A stretch of 64,000 nt of DNA. Source: Defluviitaleaceae bacterium (GTDB taxonomy: Bacteria > Bacillota > Clostridia > Lachnospirales > UBA5962). The stretch is taken from contig WRBA01000001.1 of assembly GCA_009779915.1 (NCBI GenBank), positions 66,212 through 130,211 of the forward strand, in the 5' to 3' direction. Shown one piece after another: positions 25,605 through 34,319 of the stretch. Below the pieces are notes generated by a model. It worked only from the letters and a program-made list of their open reading frames with translations. It was not told where the DNA came from and ran no database searches. How positions within the stretch are numbered: position 1 is the stretch's first letter; each line of letters opens with the position of its first letter. A program made the position numbers and the translations under genes.

Positions 25605-26705
25605 ATGAAAAAGCTCTTAATCAGCATCATAATTATATATATATTAATCGCTCAGATAACCGTATATGCCGTGGCGGATATTCATAATGTGGAATTTGGC
25701 AGCATGGAAACTGTAATAGAGCGGTCGGGCATAGCCTTTAATGTAAATATGACAAGTATTTTTAGAGATGCAGTATCAGGAGAGCTTGATTTATCTCCTT
25801 CCGGTATAATAGATGGGTTTTTGCGGCTGTTTTTTACAGAGATTTATCAAAATGTAGCACTTTTGCGGAATTTATTAATAGTCGGCATAGTATCAGCAAT
25901 ACTTCATAATATTACTAATTCTTTCCAAAACAGCTCCATAGGGGAAATAGGCTTTTATGTAAGTTATCTTGCTATGGTAACTATGCTGTTTTCCTCGTTT
26001 CGTATAGGGGCTGGGGTATTTTCGGAGCTTATGGTGACAATTACTACATTTATTGAAGCAGGTATACCTCTTTTTATAAGTTTGGTAATAATGAGCGGCA
26101 ATCTTGCAGGCGGCTCAGTATTTAACACACTCTTGATGTTTGCCGTAGGATTTGTTGGGCGATTTGTCTCATGGGCAGTGGGTCCCGCTATTATGGCAGC
26201 CGCAACTATACATATGATAAATTTTATAGACGAGCGGGATATACTTACTAATTTATCCAAGCTTATTAAAGATATTATATCATGGACGTTGAAAATATTG
26301 GCTTTAGGACTTGTATCTTTAATTACTATACAAAGAATATCAACTCCTCTTGTAAATAATTTGCTTATGAGAGCGGCAAGGTCAACTGTTAACACAGTGC
26401 CTGTAGTTGGCGGCATACTTACGGGTGCCTTAGAGAACGTTATGTATCTGGCAAGAGCGGTAAGAGGCGGCGTACTTATTGCGGTGATTATCGCAATGGT
26501 ATCTATATGTCTTATGCCCATGCTTAAACTTGGTGCGCTGCTTATTACTTACAAGCTTGCGGCAGCACTTATACAGCCTATATGTGATGATCGGATAGTG
26601 GAGTGTATAGAGGCGGCGGCTGATTATACGGCATTGCTTTTATCGGCGGCGGCTATTGTAAGTTTTATGTTTTCAATATCTATAATAATAATGCTTTCGT
26701 TTTAA
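25605..26705 (+). CDS. spoIIIAE: Stage III sporulation protein AE
   Basis: 366 residues, a little shorter than the Bacillus protein. Signal-like N-terminus, then about seven membrane segments; typical motifs GSVFNTLLMFAVGFVGRFVS and VPVVGGILTGALENVM. Polytopic core of the SpoIIIA-SpoIIQ channel. RBS AAGGAAG. A 122-bp gap with a GGCTTGGC/GCCAAGCC hairpin separates it from spoIIIAF. Confidence 0.94.
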   Translation: MKKLLISIIIIYILIAQITVYAVADIHNVEFGSMETVIERSGIAFNVNMTSIFRDAVSGELDLSPSGIIDGFLRLFFTEIYQNVALLRNLLIVGIVSAILHNITNSFQNSSIGEIGFYVSYLAMVTMLFSSFRIGAGVFSELMVTITTFIEAGIPLFISLVIMSGNLAGGSVFNTLLMFAVGFVGRFVSWAVGPAIMAAATIHMINFIDERDILTNLSKLIKDIISWTLKILALGLVSLITIQRISTPLVNNLLMRAARSTVNTVPVVGGILTGALENVMYLARAVRGGVLIAVIIAMVSICLMPMLKLGALLITYKLAAALIQPICDDRIVECIEAAADYTALLLSAAAIVSFMFSISIIIMLSF

Positions 26706-26827
26706 TCACTAAAGGAATGAATCGGCTTGGCAAAGCCAAGCCTGCGGACACCATGTCTTTGGCACAGTAGAGTCTGTGACGCTAAAAATCAGTATGGTAG
26801 AGTTCTTAGAAATGCGGGGGAGGCTAA

Positions 26828-27436
26828 ATGCTTAGAGATTATGTTCAAAATATTGCCATGGTGGTTATATTTACAAGTTTTTTAGGGTTTGTACTCCCAC
26901 GTGGGAAGTACAAGGATTATATTAAATTAATAACAGGGCTTGTAGTGATTTTAGCGGTTATTTCCCCTGTTGCAGTTTTTTTTGACCATAGGTCTTTGGA
27001 TGACTTTTTTAGAGAGGCACAGCGTCAAATTGGTATGGATATAGCCACTAATACTAACGCTATAGCAGGAGGAACCCCTTTTGAAGATACTATGCGAAGA
27101 GCGGTTTTGGATGAGTATAGGGCAGGGCTTAAAACTCAAATAAGCTTAAAAATTTCAAATCTAGGATATGAACTGAGGGAAGCGAGCATATATATAAACG
27201 AAGGCAATGAAAATTTTGGCATGATAGAAGCTCTTGTGCTAACAATTGCAAAAAAAGAGGTTGAGGAAGAAAGAGGACTTATCAGAGTTGAGCGGGTAAA
27301 TGTAGGGACCATAGGGGTGAGAGGACTTGAAAATGAAGCTGCGGACAATGATCCTGAGATAAATGCTATAAAAAATTTACTGTCAGACTTCTATAATTTG
27401 TCCGTAGAGAATATACATATATCCAACGGTCATTAA
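26828..27436 (+). CDS. spoIIIAF: Stage III sporulation protein AF
   Basis: 202 residues: two N-terminal membrane helices (NIAMVVIFTSFLGFVLPRGK and YIKLITGLVVILAVISPVAV) and a C-terminal soluble domain, the usual SpoIIIAF plan. The family's LPRGKYKDYIKLITGL motif is intact. RBS GGGGGAGG. Confidence 0.92.
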   Translation: MLRDYVQNIAMVVIFTSFLGFVLPRGKYKDYIKLITGLVVILAVISPVAVFFDHRSLDDFFREAQRQIGMDIATNTNAIAGGTPFEDTMRRAVLDEYRAGLKTQISLKISNLGYELREASIYINEGNENFGMIEALVLTIAKKEVEEERGLIRVERVNVGTIGVRGLENEAADNDPEINAIKNLLSDFYNLSVENIHISNGH

Positions 27437-27460
27437 ATTCAAAAGATAAGGCGGTGCAGT

Positions 27461-28060
27461 ATGGGCTGGTGGGATTCCTTTGTAAAACCTTTTAGAGATA
27501 AAGAAAGTCCGCATTTAAAGAAGCTTCTTTTGTTTTTTTGTTTGGGAGCGGCTATTTTACTTGCTTCAACATTTTTCTACGGATCAGAAGCAGAGAGACA
27601 ATCAGAGGGTACAGGGCTTGCGGAAATAATCCGTGAGCAGCATACCGGCGGCTCAAATTATGAAAGGGAGCTTGAAAAGCGGCTCCAAGAAGTATTGGCG
27701 CTGATTAACGGAGCCGGTGAAGTTGAAGTTATGCTTACCTTTTCAGGATCTCGGGAGATTATATTAGCAGAAGATGTAACAACCAATGAGTCAACTGTAA
27801 TAGAGGTTGATTCGGCGGGAGGTACAAGAGAAAATCGTTCCCTGGCGAATGATATTAGGACAATATTAGTGCAAAGTTCCAGGGGAGGTCAAGAGCCTAT
27901 AATACTCAGAGAAATAGTGCCTAAAGTGGAGGGAGTAATAATAGTTGCAGAGGGAGGGGACGATATTTTTGTAAAAGAAGCTCTTATGCGCGCCACAAGT
28001 ACTGTACTTGGCGTAGACATACATAGAGTTAGGGTGCTACAAATGAATCGTAACCGTTGA
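27461..28060 (+). CDS. spoIIIAG: Stage III sporulation protein AG
   Basis: 199 residues, with one N-terminal membrane helix (LLLFFCLGAAILLASTFF) and a ring-building-motif domain: LEKRLQEVLALINGAGEVEV, EIVPKVEGVIIVAEGGDDIF, KEALMRATSTVLGVDIHRVR. AG rings form the conduit in the intermembrane space between mother cell and forespore. RBS AAGGCGGTG. A family D repeat separates it from spoIIIAH. Confidence 0.94.
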   Translation: MGWWDSFVKPFRDKESPHLKKLLLFFCLGAAILLASTFFYGSEAERQSEGTGLAEIIREQHTGGSNYERELEKRLQEVLALINGAGEVEVMLTFSGSREIILAEDVTTNESTVIEVDSAGGTRENRSLANDIRTILVQSSRGGQEPIILREIVPKVEGVIIVAEGGDDIFVKEALMRATSTVLGVDIHRVRVLQMNRNR

Positions 28061-28088
28061 GCTTAGTTTGCGGGAGAGTTGAAATATG

Positions 28089-28254
28089 TAGTCAATCAAC
28101 CCAAAACCCCAAACGCTAAACTTGGTTTTATTACGGTATACTTCGTTACTTATTTACCCCTTGTATCACTGTGGATACTGCGGCAAATAAGCTCCTCGTA
28201 TCCCTAAATAAACCCTGCGTTTATCTGTTCGGCTTTTTAGGTTGCTTAACTATA
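28089..28254 (+). repeat. Family D inverted-repeat element, copy 2
   Basis: About 165 bp, same orientation as 782-948 and roughly 80 % alike by eye. Ends TAGTCAATCAACC and (inverted) TAGTTAAGCAACC match in 11 of 13 positions. It lies between spoIIIAG and spoIIIAH. A lone matching end (GGGTTGATTAACTATA) occurs at 56003-56018. Confidence 0.75.
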
Positions 28255-28311
28255 ATTACAACCTGGTGAGAGGTTATTTTATCAGGTTTAAGTTATAAGG
28301 AGGATTTTAAA

Positions 28312-29046
28312 ATGTTCACTTTAAAGAGAAACCAAATTATAATAACGGCTTTGGTGGCTATGATAGCCGTAGCCGGATATTTAAGCTACACCGATACGAG
28401 AGATGAGCCCATATCGGGATTTGTTTATAATGAAAACGATGATATTTTAGCTCTTGTACCTGATGGCAGTGCCTTTGACCAGACTGTAATGGTTCATGCC
28501 CCGGCTGTGACTTTAAGAGAGCTTACCAATGCGGAAGTTATTTCTGATAATATGGAAATAGCCTTGGTTTTAGAAAATAACCTTGCAGCTGCCGATGAAG
28601 CTCAGCCCGGTGAAAATCAGCAGCAGGAAAATAGAGAGCAAACAGTCCAGCCGGGTGAGGCAATGTTTGTAAGTGCCAATATAGACAGCGGAACTTTTTT
28701 TGTGCAGGCTAAATTAGACAGGGAGCAGTCTCGCTCAAGACAAAAAGAGATTTTAATGGATTTAATAAATAATCCTAATATCGATCAAGTTACAAGATCT
28801 ACAACTGCCGACGCAATGTTAAGTATTCAGCGGCGTATCGAAAAAGAATCGGCGACGGAAGCTTTAATTGAGGCTAAAGGTTTTAGAGAAGTATTTGTAA
28901 GAATAGGAGATGACACCGTAGATGTGGTGGTAAGCAAAGAAGTTCTCTCAGATGCGGAAGTGGCTCAAATTGAGGATATAATTAAAGCAAAAACAGGTAT
29001 GGAGACTGAACAAATAAGAATTAGCCCAATGAATAGGGCACAATAG
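28312..29046 (+). CDS. spoIIIAH: Stage III sporulation protein AH
   Basis: 244 residues. N-terminal membrane anchor (KRNQIIITALVAMIAVAGYL), a poorly conserved middle rich in Glu/Gln, and the C-terminal YscJ/FliF-like domain (RQKEILMDLINNPNIDQVTR, VRIGDDTVDVVVSKEVLSDA). AH binds forespore SpoIIQ across the septum. RBS AAGGAGG. It closes the operon before a terminator. Confidence 0.93.
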   Translation: MFTLKRNQIIITALVAMIAVAGYLSYTDTRDEPISGFVYNENDDILALVPDGSAFDQTVMVHAPAVTLRELTNAEVISDNMEIALVLENNLAAADEAQPGENQQQENREQTVQPGEAMFVSANIDSGTFFVQAKLDREQSRSRQKEILMDLINNPNIDQVTRSTTADAMLSIQRRIEKESATEALIEAKGFREVFVRIGDDTVDVVVSKEVLSDAEVAQIEDIIKAKTGMETEQIRISPMNRAQ

Positions 29047-29060
29047 AAGTTGAAAATATT

Positions 29061-29107
29061 AAAAAAGAGCTTTGTGAATGGACTATATTCGCAAAGCTTT
29101 TTTGTTT
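29061..29107 (+). terminator. Terminator of the spoIIIA operon
   Basis: AAAAAAGAGCTTTG and CAAAGCTTTTTTG pair with a two-base bulge, followed by TTTT. Confidence 0.8.
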
Positions 29108-29110
29108 TAG

Positions 29111-29158
29111 GTGCGAATTTAAACTATATTCTAACCATGCAGAAGTTTAAATTTGCAC
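29111..29158. repeat. Family E hairpin repeat, copy 1
   Basis: GTGCGAATTTAAACT and AAGTTTAAATTTGCAC are inverted around a 17-nt loop. The same arms recur at 58606-58653. Confidence 0.7.
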
Positions 29159-29177
29159 TTGGAAAACTATTTTGTTA

Positions 29178-29207
29178 TTACATTACCGCGTTAATATGTG
29201 ATATAAT
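29178..29207 (+). promoter_or_regulatory. Promoter of the methyltransferase gene
   Basis: TTACAT (29178-29183), 18-base spacer, TATAAT (29202-29207). Predicts a leader of about 190 nt. Confidence 0.55.
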
Positions 29208-29213
29208 GTGAAC

Positions 29214-29404
29214 ATAAAAGAAACGTTGAGCTTTGGCGAAAGGTTTCTACATACAGGTTCAATAGGTGCCGGGAAGAAGCCCGGACGCCTGCAAGGGTGG
29301 CTTTTGCTGCAAGCAAAAGCACTGAGAGATTTTGTTTTAAAAATCGAGTTAAAAATGATGCTATTGTTAATTGCCCCAATGAACCGGAGGTACGGTATAA
29401 AAAT
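29214..29404 (+). other. Structured leader of unknown class upstream of the methyltransferase
   Basis: Two strong hairpins stand out in about 60 nt: CCGGG-AAGAAG-CCCGG enclosed by AGG/CCT near 29267-29291, and GCTTTTGC-TGCAA-GCAAAAGC at 29302-29322. Further weaker pairing leads up to the GGAGG ribosome site. It does not match a riboswitch class I know. It could be a protein-binding leader or simply a structured untranslated region. Confidence 0.4.
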
Positions 29405-30418
29405 ATGACAACAAAAAAAGCCCTAAATTTAATATCACTGTTTTCCGGCGCAGGCGGGCTTGATTTGGGCTTTGTTCAGGCAGGGTTTAATATTGTAGCG
29501 GCAAACGAATATGACAGCAGTATTTGGGAGACATATGAGAAAAACCACAAAGCTCCGCTTATTAAAGGCGATATTAGAAAAATAGCTTCTGATGAATTTC
29601 CGGAATGTGACGGCATTATCGGCGGACCCCCTTGTCAATCTTGGAGTGAGGCCGGTAGTTTGCGCGGCATTGATGATCCGCGGGGACAACTTTTTTATGA
29701 ATATATACGATTAATAAAGGATAAAAAGCCTAAATTTTTTCTTGCTGAAAATGTATCAGGAATGCTGGCTAAGCGGCATAATGAAGCTGTGCAGAACATA
29801 GTAAATTTGTTTGAAGAAGCCGGCTATGATGTTTATATAAAATTATTAAATGCTGCCGATTACAAGGTTCCTCAAGATCGGAAGCGTGTATTTTATGTAG
29901 GTATCCGAAAAGGTTTAGATTTGGGATTTCAATTTCCAAAGCCTGCAGAAGAAAGAATACCTCTAATTAAGGCTATTGGAGATTTGAAAGACAATGCTAT
30001 TGCGGCATCAGCAGCTAACAAAACAAATGGAGATAGCTGCATTATAATCAATCATGAATATATGACAGGAGGGTTTTCGAGCATATATATGTCAAGAAAT
30101 CGGGTGCGCTCTTGGGATGAGCAGTCTTTTACCATTCAAGCAGGTGGTCGGCACGCCCCAATTCACCCGCAAGCTCCTAAAATGACCTTTATTGAGCAAA
30201 ACAAGCGAGAGTTTGTGAAAGGCAAGGAAGATTTGTATAGACGTTTATCTGTAAGAGAATGTGCAAGAATACAGACTTTCCCGGATAGCTTTAAGTTTTA
30301 TTATAACGATTTAGCTGACGCGTACAAAATGATTGGAAACGCTGTTCCTGTTAGGCTTGCATATTTTATGGCTAAGGAAATTGAACTAGCCCTTAATACA
30401 AATGGCAACAGTGCATAA
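29405..30418 (+). CDS. DNA (cytosine-5) methyltransferase, M.HaeIII-like, predicted GGCC
   Basis: 337 residues. Motif [16 protein letters not shown], motif [22 protein letters not shown] with the catalytic Cys, motif [15 protein letters not shown], motif [18 protein letters not shown], motif [15 protein letters not shown]. Close resemblance to M.HaeIII extends through the target-recognition region ([27 protein letters not shown]), so methylation of GGCC is predicted. I start at 29405; upstream codons in frame lack similarity. The last four residues (GNSA) and the TAA come from a family B repeat inserted at the 3' end. The adjoining restriction gene is dead, leaving an orphan enzyme. Confidence 0.93.
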   Translation: MTTKKALNLISLFSGAGGLDLGFVQAGFNIVAANEYDSSIWETYEKNHKAPLIKGDIRKIASDEFPECDGIIGGPPCQSWSEAGSLRGIDDPRGQLFYEYIRLIKDKKPKFFLAENVSGMLAKRHNEAVQNIVNLFEEAGYDVYIKLLNAADYKVPQDRKRVFYVGIRKGLDLGFQFPKPAEERIPLIKAIGDLKDNAIAASAANKTNGDSCIIINHEYMTGGFSSIYMSRNRVRSWDEQSFTIQAGGRHAPIHPQAPKMTFIEQNKREFVKGKEDLYRRLSVRECARIQTFPDSFKFYYNDLADAYKMIGNAVPVRLAYFMAKEIELALNTNGNSA

Positions 30419-30477
30419 CCTAAGTTGAAGCAAAAAGCGACAAAAAAATTGTCTGTAACTAGTTATGCACCATTGCC
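30404..30477. repeat. Family B element, short form, copy 2
   Basis: 74 bp from GGCAACAGTGCATAACC to GTTATGCACCATTGCC. It is identical in plan to the nested copy at 46631-46704 and equals the long form minus the segment between two GTTGAAG repeats. It overlaps the methyltransferase stop codon. Confidence 0.88.
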
Positions 30478-30532
30478 ACCTGATAAAAACTAAGACGAGG
30501 AGAGCAGTGACACGAGTGTAAACACATTAACT

Positions 30533-30796
30533 GTAATAATAAATATTGTTACTGCACTAATTGCGGGCGTGCGGTCTTTTTATTAAAGCAGAAACAGAGC
30601 AAACAGCATGGGCGAAGCGTTGGAAAACTATATTAAGGATGTTTTTGCAGGAACCCTTAATAAATCCAATAAGCAAAATCGCCCTATTTGTCTTGTGTAG
30701 ACATTTTTATATCAGGGCAATCAGAATAATCCGCCGGATATGATTATTCGTAATGGTGATACAAGGTTTGCGCCGTTGCTACATGAAAAAACCTGA
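30533..30796 (+). pseudogene. Remnant of NgoPII-type (GGCC) restriction endonuclease
   Basis: One frame reads VIINIVTALIA, then (after a TAA at 30584) SRNRANSMGEALENYIKDVF AGTLNKSNKQNR, then (after a TAG at 30698) TFLYQGNQNNPPDMIIRNGD, and stops at 30794. The order and words fit the R.NgoPII family, including the NPPD(x)xIKxGD segment that holds catalytic acidic residues; the C-terminal half and the following EVKK motif are gone. Two nonsense codons in a single frame plus truncation show a pseudogene. Its M.HaeIII-like partner lies just upstream, and the family B insertion sits between them. Confidence 0.75.
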
Positions 30797-30862
30797 CAGG
30801 AATAATTTGGCATATAAATGGAAAACATAAGCGAAACATACAACGAAAGGCAGTGAGGGCGT

Positions 30863-32878
30863 ATGATAGAGATAAAAACAGTTAAAAACAGGTTAATCCA
30901 CGAAACTTCTCCTTATCTTTTACAGCATGCTAATAATCCTGTGGATTGGTGGCCCTGGTGCGACGAAGCCTTTGAGGTGGCAAAGGCAGAAAATAAGCCT
31001 GTACTTCTTTCCAGCGGATATTCTACTTGTCATTGGTGTCATGTAATGGCATGTGAGTCCTTTGAAGACAATGAAATAGCAAGGATACTTAATAAAAGCT
31101 ATATTGCCGTAAAATTAGACAGGGAGGAACGCCCGGATGTTGACGCGGTTTATATGGAGTTTTGTCAGGCTATGACCGGAAGCGGCGGCTGGCCCCTTAC
31201 TGTTATAATGACCCCTGATAAAAAGCCTTTTTTTGCAGGGACCTATTTTCCGAAAACCCGAAAGTTCGGTCGGTTAGGGCTTGTGGAGATTCTTGAAAAT
31301 ATAGCAAAGGAATGGAAAGTTGATAAGGCTAGGCTTGTTGGGGTTTCTGAAGAAATTAGCGGCGCAATAGTTAAAAGAAAAGAAACAGTATATGGCGGCG
31401 ATGTATCAGATATTAAAGAGCCTGTAATAAAAGCTGCAAATGGGCTGAAATGGTCTTTTGATAAGAAATACGGCGGCTTTGGAGAGGCACCTAAATTCCC
31501 AAGCCCTCATATACTAAGTTTTCTTATGCGCTATTATTTGAAGGAAAATGAAGAATTTGCCCTGCAAATGGTAGAGAGAACTCTAAAACAGATGTATAGA
31601 GGCGGGATGTTCGACCATATAGGGTTTGGGTTTTCCCGATATTCGACTGATGATAAATGGCTTGCACCCCATTTTGAAAAAATGCTCTATGACAATGCAC
31701 TGCTTACAATTGCGTATTTAGAGTGCTTTATGATTACAAATAATGAGTTTTATAAAGATATAGCCCTTAAAGTCCTAAAATATGTAGAGCGGGAGATGAC
31801 TTCTCCCGAAGGCGGTTTTTACTCTGCTCAAGATGCTGATTCGGGTGGTGTGGAGGGCAAATATTACACATGGGCCAAATCGGAAATAAAGGGAGTTTTG
31901 GGGATTTTGGCTGGAAATAGATTTTGTAATACCTATGGCATAACAAGACAAGGCAACTTTGAAGGACTTAATATTCCTAATATGATAGAGACTCCTAATT
32001 TAGATGAAATAGCAGGAATAGATCATATGCGCCAAAAACTTTATGAATATAGGTTAGAACGGTATCATCTTCACAAGGATGATAAAATACTAACCTCTTG
32101 GAACGGGCTTATGATAATTGCATATGCGAGAGCGTATCAGGCAACAGGAGACTCTATATATTTGGAAACTGCAAAGAGGGCAATGGATTTTATAGAAAAT
32201 AACTTAATGGAAGGCGGCGAAATATATGTAAGCTTTAGAGAAGGTAAAAAAAGCTCGAAAGCCATGCTTGATGATTATGCTTTTTTGTGCAATGCCTATA
32301 TAGCCCTTTACGAAGCCTCTTTTGATAAGAGGTATATGGACAAGGCCGGGAAGCTTTTAGATACTGTGATTTATAAATTTAAAGATAAGGTAAATGGTGG
32401 TTTTTTCTTATCTCAGTATAGTGCAGGGAAAGAGGGGGAACTTTTATTTCGTCCGAAAGAAATATATGACGGTGCCATGCCATCGGGAAATTCAATTTTA
32501 GCACTGTGTTTTAGTAAAGTTTCCGCGTATTCAAGCAGGCATAAGTATTTTTGCGAATTTGAAAATCAGATAGAGTTTTTTATGAGTAGGATAAAATTAT
32601 ATCCCAGCGGGTATACGGCAGCATTAACAGGGGTTATGGAGGCAGTGTATCCTTCTCGCAAACTTGTATGTGTATTTAGAAATCAAGGAGATTTAGAGAA
32701 CGTTAAAAGAATTTTTAGCAGGAGGTTTGACCCGTTTCTTACGGTGGTTTTAAGGAGTGTGGAGGAGGCAGATGAATACAAGCTGCCTGACGGAAGGGAT
32801 GAAGCTTTTTATTTATGCGAGGGGAATGTTTGCAGGGCACCGGTTTTTGACGTTAAGGAAATTGTTGAGATGGTGTAA
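30863..32878 (+). CDS. YyaL/SSP411-family protein: thioredoxin-like domain plus alpha/alpha-barrel
   Basis: 671 residues. The N-terminal DUF255 thioredoxin-like domain is unmistakable: [34 protein letters not shown], and [20 protein letters not shown]. It carries CxxC (CHWC). The remainder resembles the six-hairpin glycosidase fold ([44 protein letters not shown]). Role not established in bacteria. It stands alone, ends at the GC-rich cloverleaf structure, and its RBS is GTGAGGG. Confidence 0.92.
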   Translation: MIEIKTVKNRLIHETSPYLLQHANNPVDWWPWCDEAFEVAKAENKPVLLSSGYSTCHWCHVMACESFEDNEIARILNKSYIAVKLDREERPDVDAVYMEFCQAMTGSGGWPLTVIMTPDKKPFFAGTYFPKTRKFGRLGLVEILENIAKEWKVDKARLVGVSEEISGAIVKRKETVYGGDVSDIKEPVIKAANGLKWSFDKKYGGFGEAPKFPSPHILSFLMRYYLKENEEFALQMVERTLKQMYRGGMFDHIGFGFSRYSTDDKWLAPHFEKMLYDNALLTIAYLECFMITNNEFYKDIALKVLKYVEREMTSPEGGFYSAQDADSGGVEGKYYTWAKSEIKGVLGILAGNRFCNTYGITRQGNFEGLNIPNMIETPNLDEIAGIDHMRQKLYEYRLERYHLHKDDKILTSWNGLMIIAYARAYQATGDSIYLETAKRAMDFIENNLMEGGEIYVSFREGKKSSKAMLDDYAFLCNAYIALYEASFDKRYMDKAGKLLDTVIYKFKDKVNGGFFLSQYSAGKEGELLFRPKEIYDGAMPSGNSILALCFSKVSAYSSRHKYFCEFENQIEFFMSRIKLYPSGYTAALTGVMEAVYPSRKLVCVFRNQGDLENVKRIFSRRFDPFLTVVLRSVEEADEYKLPDGRDEAFYLCEGNVCRAPVFDVKEIVEMV

Positions 32879-32883
32879 GTGCG

Positions 32884-32970
32884 GGGGTGGGTCGCGCCGC
32901 GCTTCGCGCGGTGACCTCGCGCCCTTTGGGCGCGAGGTTTAGCGGGCGTACGCCCGCCGCGACCCACCCC
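32884..32970. repeat. GC-rich nested cloverleaf palindrome
   Basis: Outer arms GGGGTGGGTCGCG (32884-32896) and its complement (32958-32970), 13 bp perfect, enclose three perfect hairpins: CCGCGC-TTC-GCGCGG (32897-32911), CCTCGCGCCC-TTT-GGGCGCGAGG (32915-32937) and GCGGGCG-TA-CGCCCGC (32942-32957). Base composition is roughly three-quarters GC against about 38 % around it. It lies between two convergent genes. Only one copy is seen here. May act as a terminator, or may be a REP-like mobile palindrome. Confidence 0.9.
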
Positions 32971-32988
32971 TCTTTCTCTTGCCGCCAA

Positions 32989-33933
32989 CTACCTTCTCCT
33001 CATCATACCTAAAGCCATCAGCATAGCAGGATTAACGGAATTTACAAGAATTGCTTCTTTGCTCGCCTCAGACTCTACAGCCAAAGGCGCAGCTTCGGCA
33101 TTTACCACATCAAAAAGTGACGCGCAATTCCTAATAGCCCTATATTTTTCATATAATTCCTTACGCGAAACAGCCTCTGAAGCGTATATTTCCGGATAAA
33201 ACAGAGAAACAAAACGGGCAAGGGATGCTGACGATGGATTTTCCATATCAGCACTAGTCTTTATTTGACTTATATCCATCATAGCTTCGTCGAATTTTTT
33301 TATACTGTCATATATTTGCGTAATTTCGTACCATGTACTTTTATCTATCATACCTTTATTTCCGGCAGATAGGTTAAAATTATCTTGAAATGCAGCGACA
33401 GCAGCTCTTGTACAAGGCCCGAATAAGCCATCGGCTTCACCGACAGAGGGTATATGCCAATTTTCGCTGATTCGGTTTAAATAAGCTTGCATGATAGATA
33501 CATTGTCGCCTTCTGCGCCCTCTCTAAGTGTATCGGTGAAAGGCAGGCTGAAATTTGTACACTCCGCAATTTCATAGTCAGGATGATAGTATTTAATTAT
33601 TTGCAAAGGATTATAGCCTCGCAGTGCAAGCCTCCTTGAGCCGCTGCTAAGGGCAGAACTGGTGCAAATAGGGATACTCCCATCTGATGATACAATATAG
33701 CAGTTAAATAACTCATCTACAATATTTGATATATTATTAAAAACATTTCGGCATTTAACAAAAGTTTGGTCATGCAGTGAATTATTTGTAATATCAAAAT
33801 TATTGCCGAGGTTTCTATAATACTTTGTACATACCCTGTTTAGGGCAAAAGATATTTGAGATAATATATTGACTTTAAGGGCCGCATCTTCTAAAGTAGG
33901 ATAATTTTCGCTTGATGCAACATTTTTGATATA
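32989..33933 (-). pseudogene. 3' part of an interrupted SpoIID-like/peptidoglycan-binding gene
   Basis: 314 codons beginning YIKNVASSENYPTLEDAALK. This is the SpoIID/LytB-like motif with the Glu that is catalytic in SpoIID-type lytic transglycosylases, followed by ISFALNRVCTKYYRNLG, a DGSIPICTSSALS segment, and a PG_binding_1 domain (VSIMQAYLNRISENW, DGLFGPCTRAAVAAFQ). Upstream sequence in the current genome is element-derived and reaches a stop at 33963, with no start codon. The missing 5' part is at 37594-38070 beyond the serine-recombinase element; removal of the element joins them in frame to a 473-codon gene. As it stands, it is probably not expressed as a functional enzyme. Confidence 0.85.
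33926..33933. repeat. Left attachment-site core (TTGATATA)
   Basis: Eight-base direct repeat shared with 37586-37593, at the exact point where similarity to the interrupted gene ends. Confidence 0.85.
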
Positions 33934-34055
33934 CTGCCAATAAGGTAGGATGAAAGCATTTTAAATGGCAAGTGATAAATAGTGCTTGATTTTAGCATAG
34001 GACATTTTGGGATTCTCATAGGATTTAACAAGGGATTTCGCAAAAGGTGAGGACT

Positions 34056-34259
34056 ATGCGTTCGGATGAACATGATTCAGCAGGGCTGGAAGCCAAAACT
34101 CAGTGTGAACAATTAACCACATACAAAGAACATAAAATCGGAAAAACTTTATACTGCACAACCAGTATTTACAAAGGAGAGATTAATCTTGCCAAAGCGT
34201 TGGAAGATTTAACTGTCAGGCGCATATTGCGGCATGAAAATAACGAAAATAATTTTTAA
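34056..34259 (+). CDS. Small TnpW-like element protein
   Basis: 67 residues from the ATG at 34056 (a GTG at 34047 is the alternative). The central EHKIGKTLYCTTSIYKGEIN and ALEDLTVRRILRHE resemble short proteins annotated as transposon-encoded TnpW, found next to serine recombinases in clostridial elements. Function unknown, probably accessory to recombination or regulation. It lies 60 bp upstream of the first recombinase. Confidence 0.55.
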   Translation: MRSDEHDSAGLEAKTQCEQLTTYKEHKIGKTLYCTTSIYKGEINLAKALEDLTVRRILRHENNENNF

Positions 34260-34319
34260 AATATAGGCAAAACCGCTCATTGTTCGACTCTCCTAGCCCT
34301 AAATACAGGAGGACTAATT

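Noticed and set aside
25964-26521. 185-codon ORF antisense to spoIIIAE
   Set aside because: Shadow frame of a conserved membrane protein; no ribosome site and no recognisable motif.
26718-26745. GGCTTGGC/GCCAAGCC hairpin between spoIIIAE and spoIIIAF as a terminator
   Set aside because: No T run follows, and it lies within an operon expected to be continuous.
29262-29330. Possible SRP RNA, cobalamin or purine riboswitch in the methyltransferase leader
   Set aside because: Single words resemble these classes (GGAAG loop, TTTCTAC), but the conserved cores are absent or in the wrong order.
33891-34073. Minus-strand ORF at the left edge of the recombinase element, first considered as the frameshifted start of the SpoIID-like gene
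   Set aside because: The true 5' part was found beyond the element at 37594-38070, with matching att core and phase, so no frameshift needs to be invoked.
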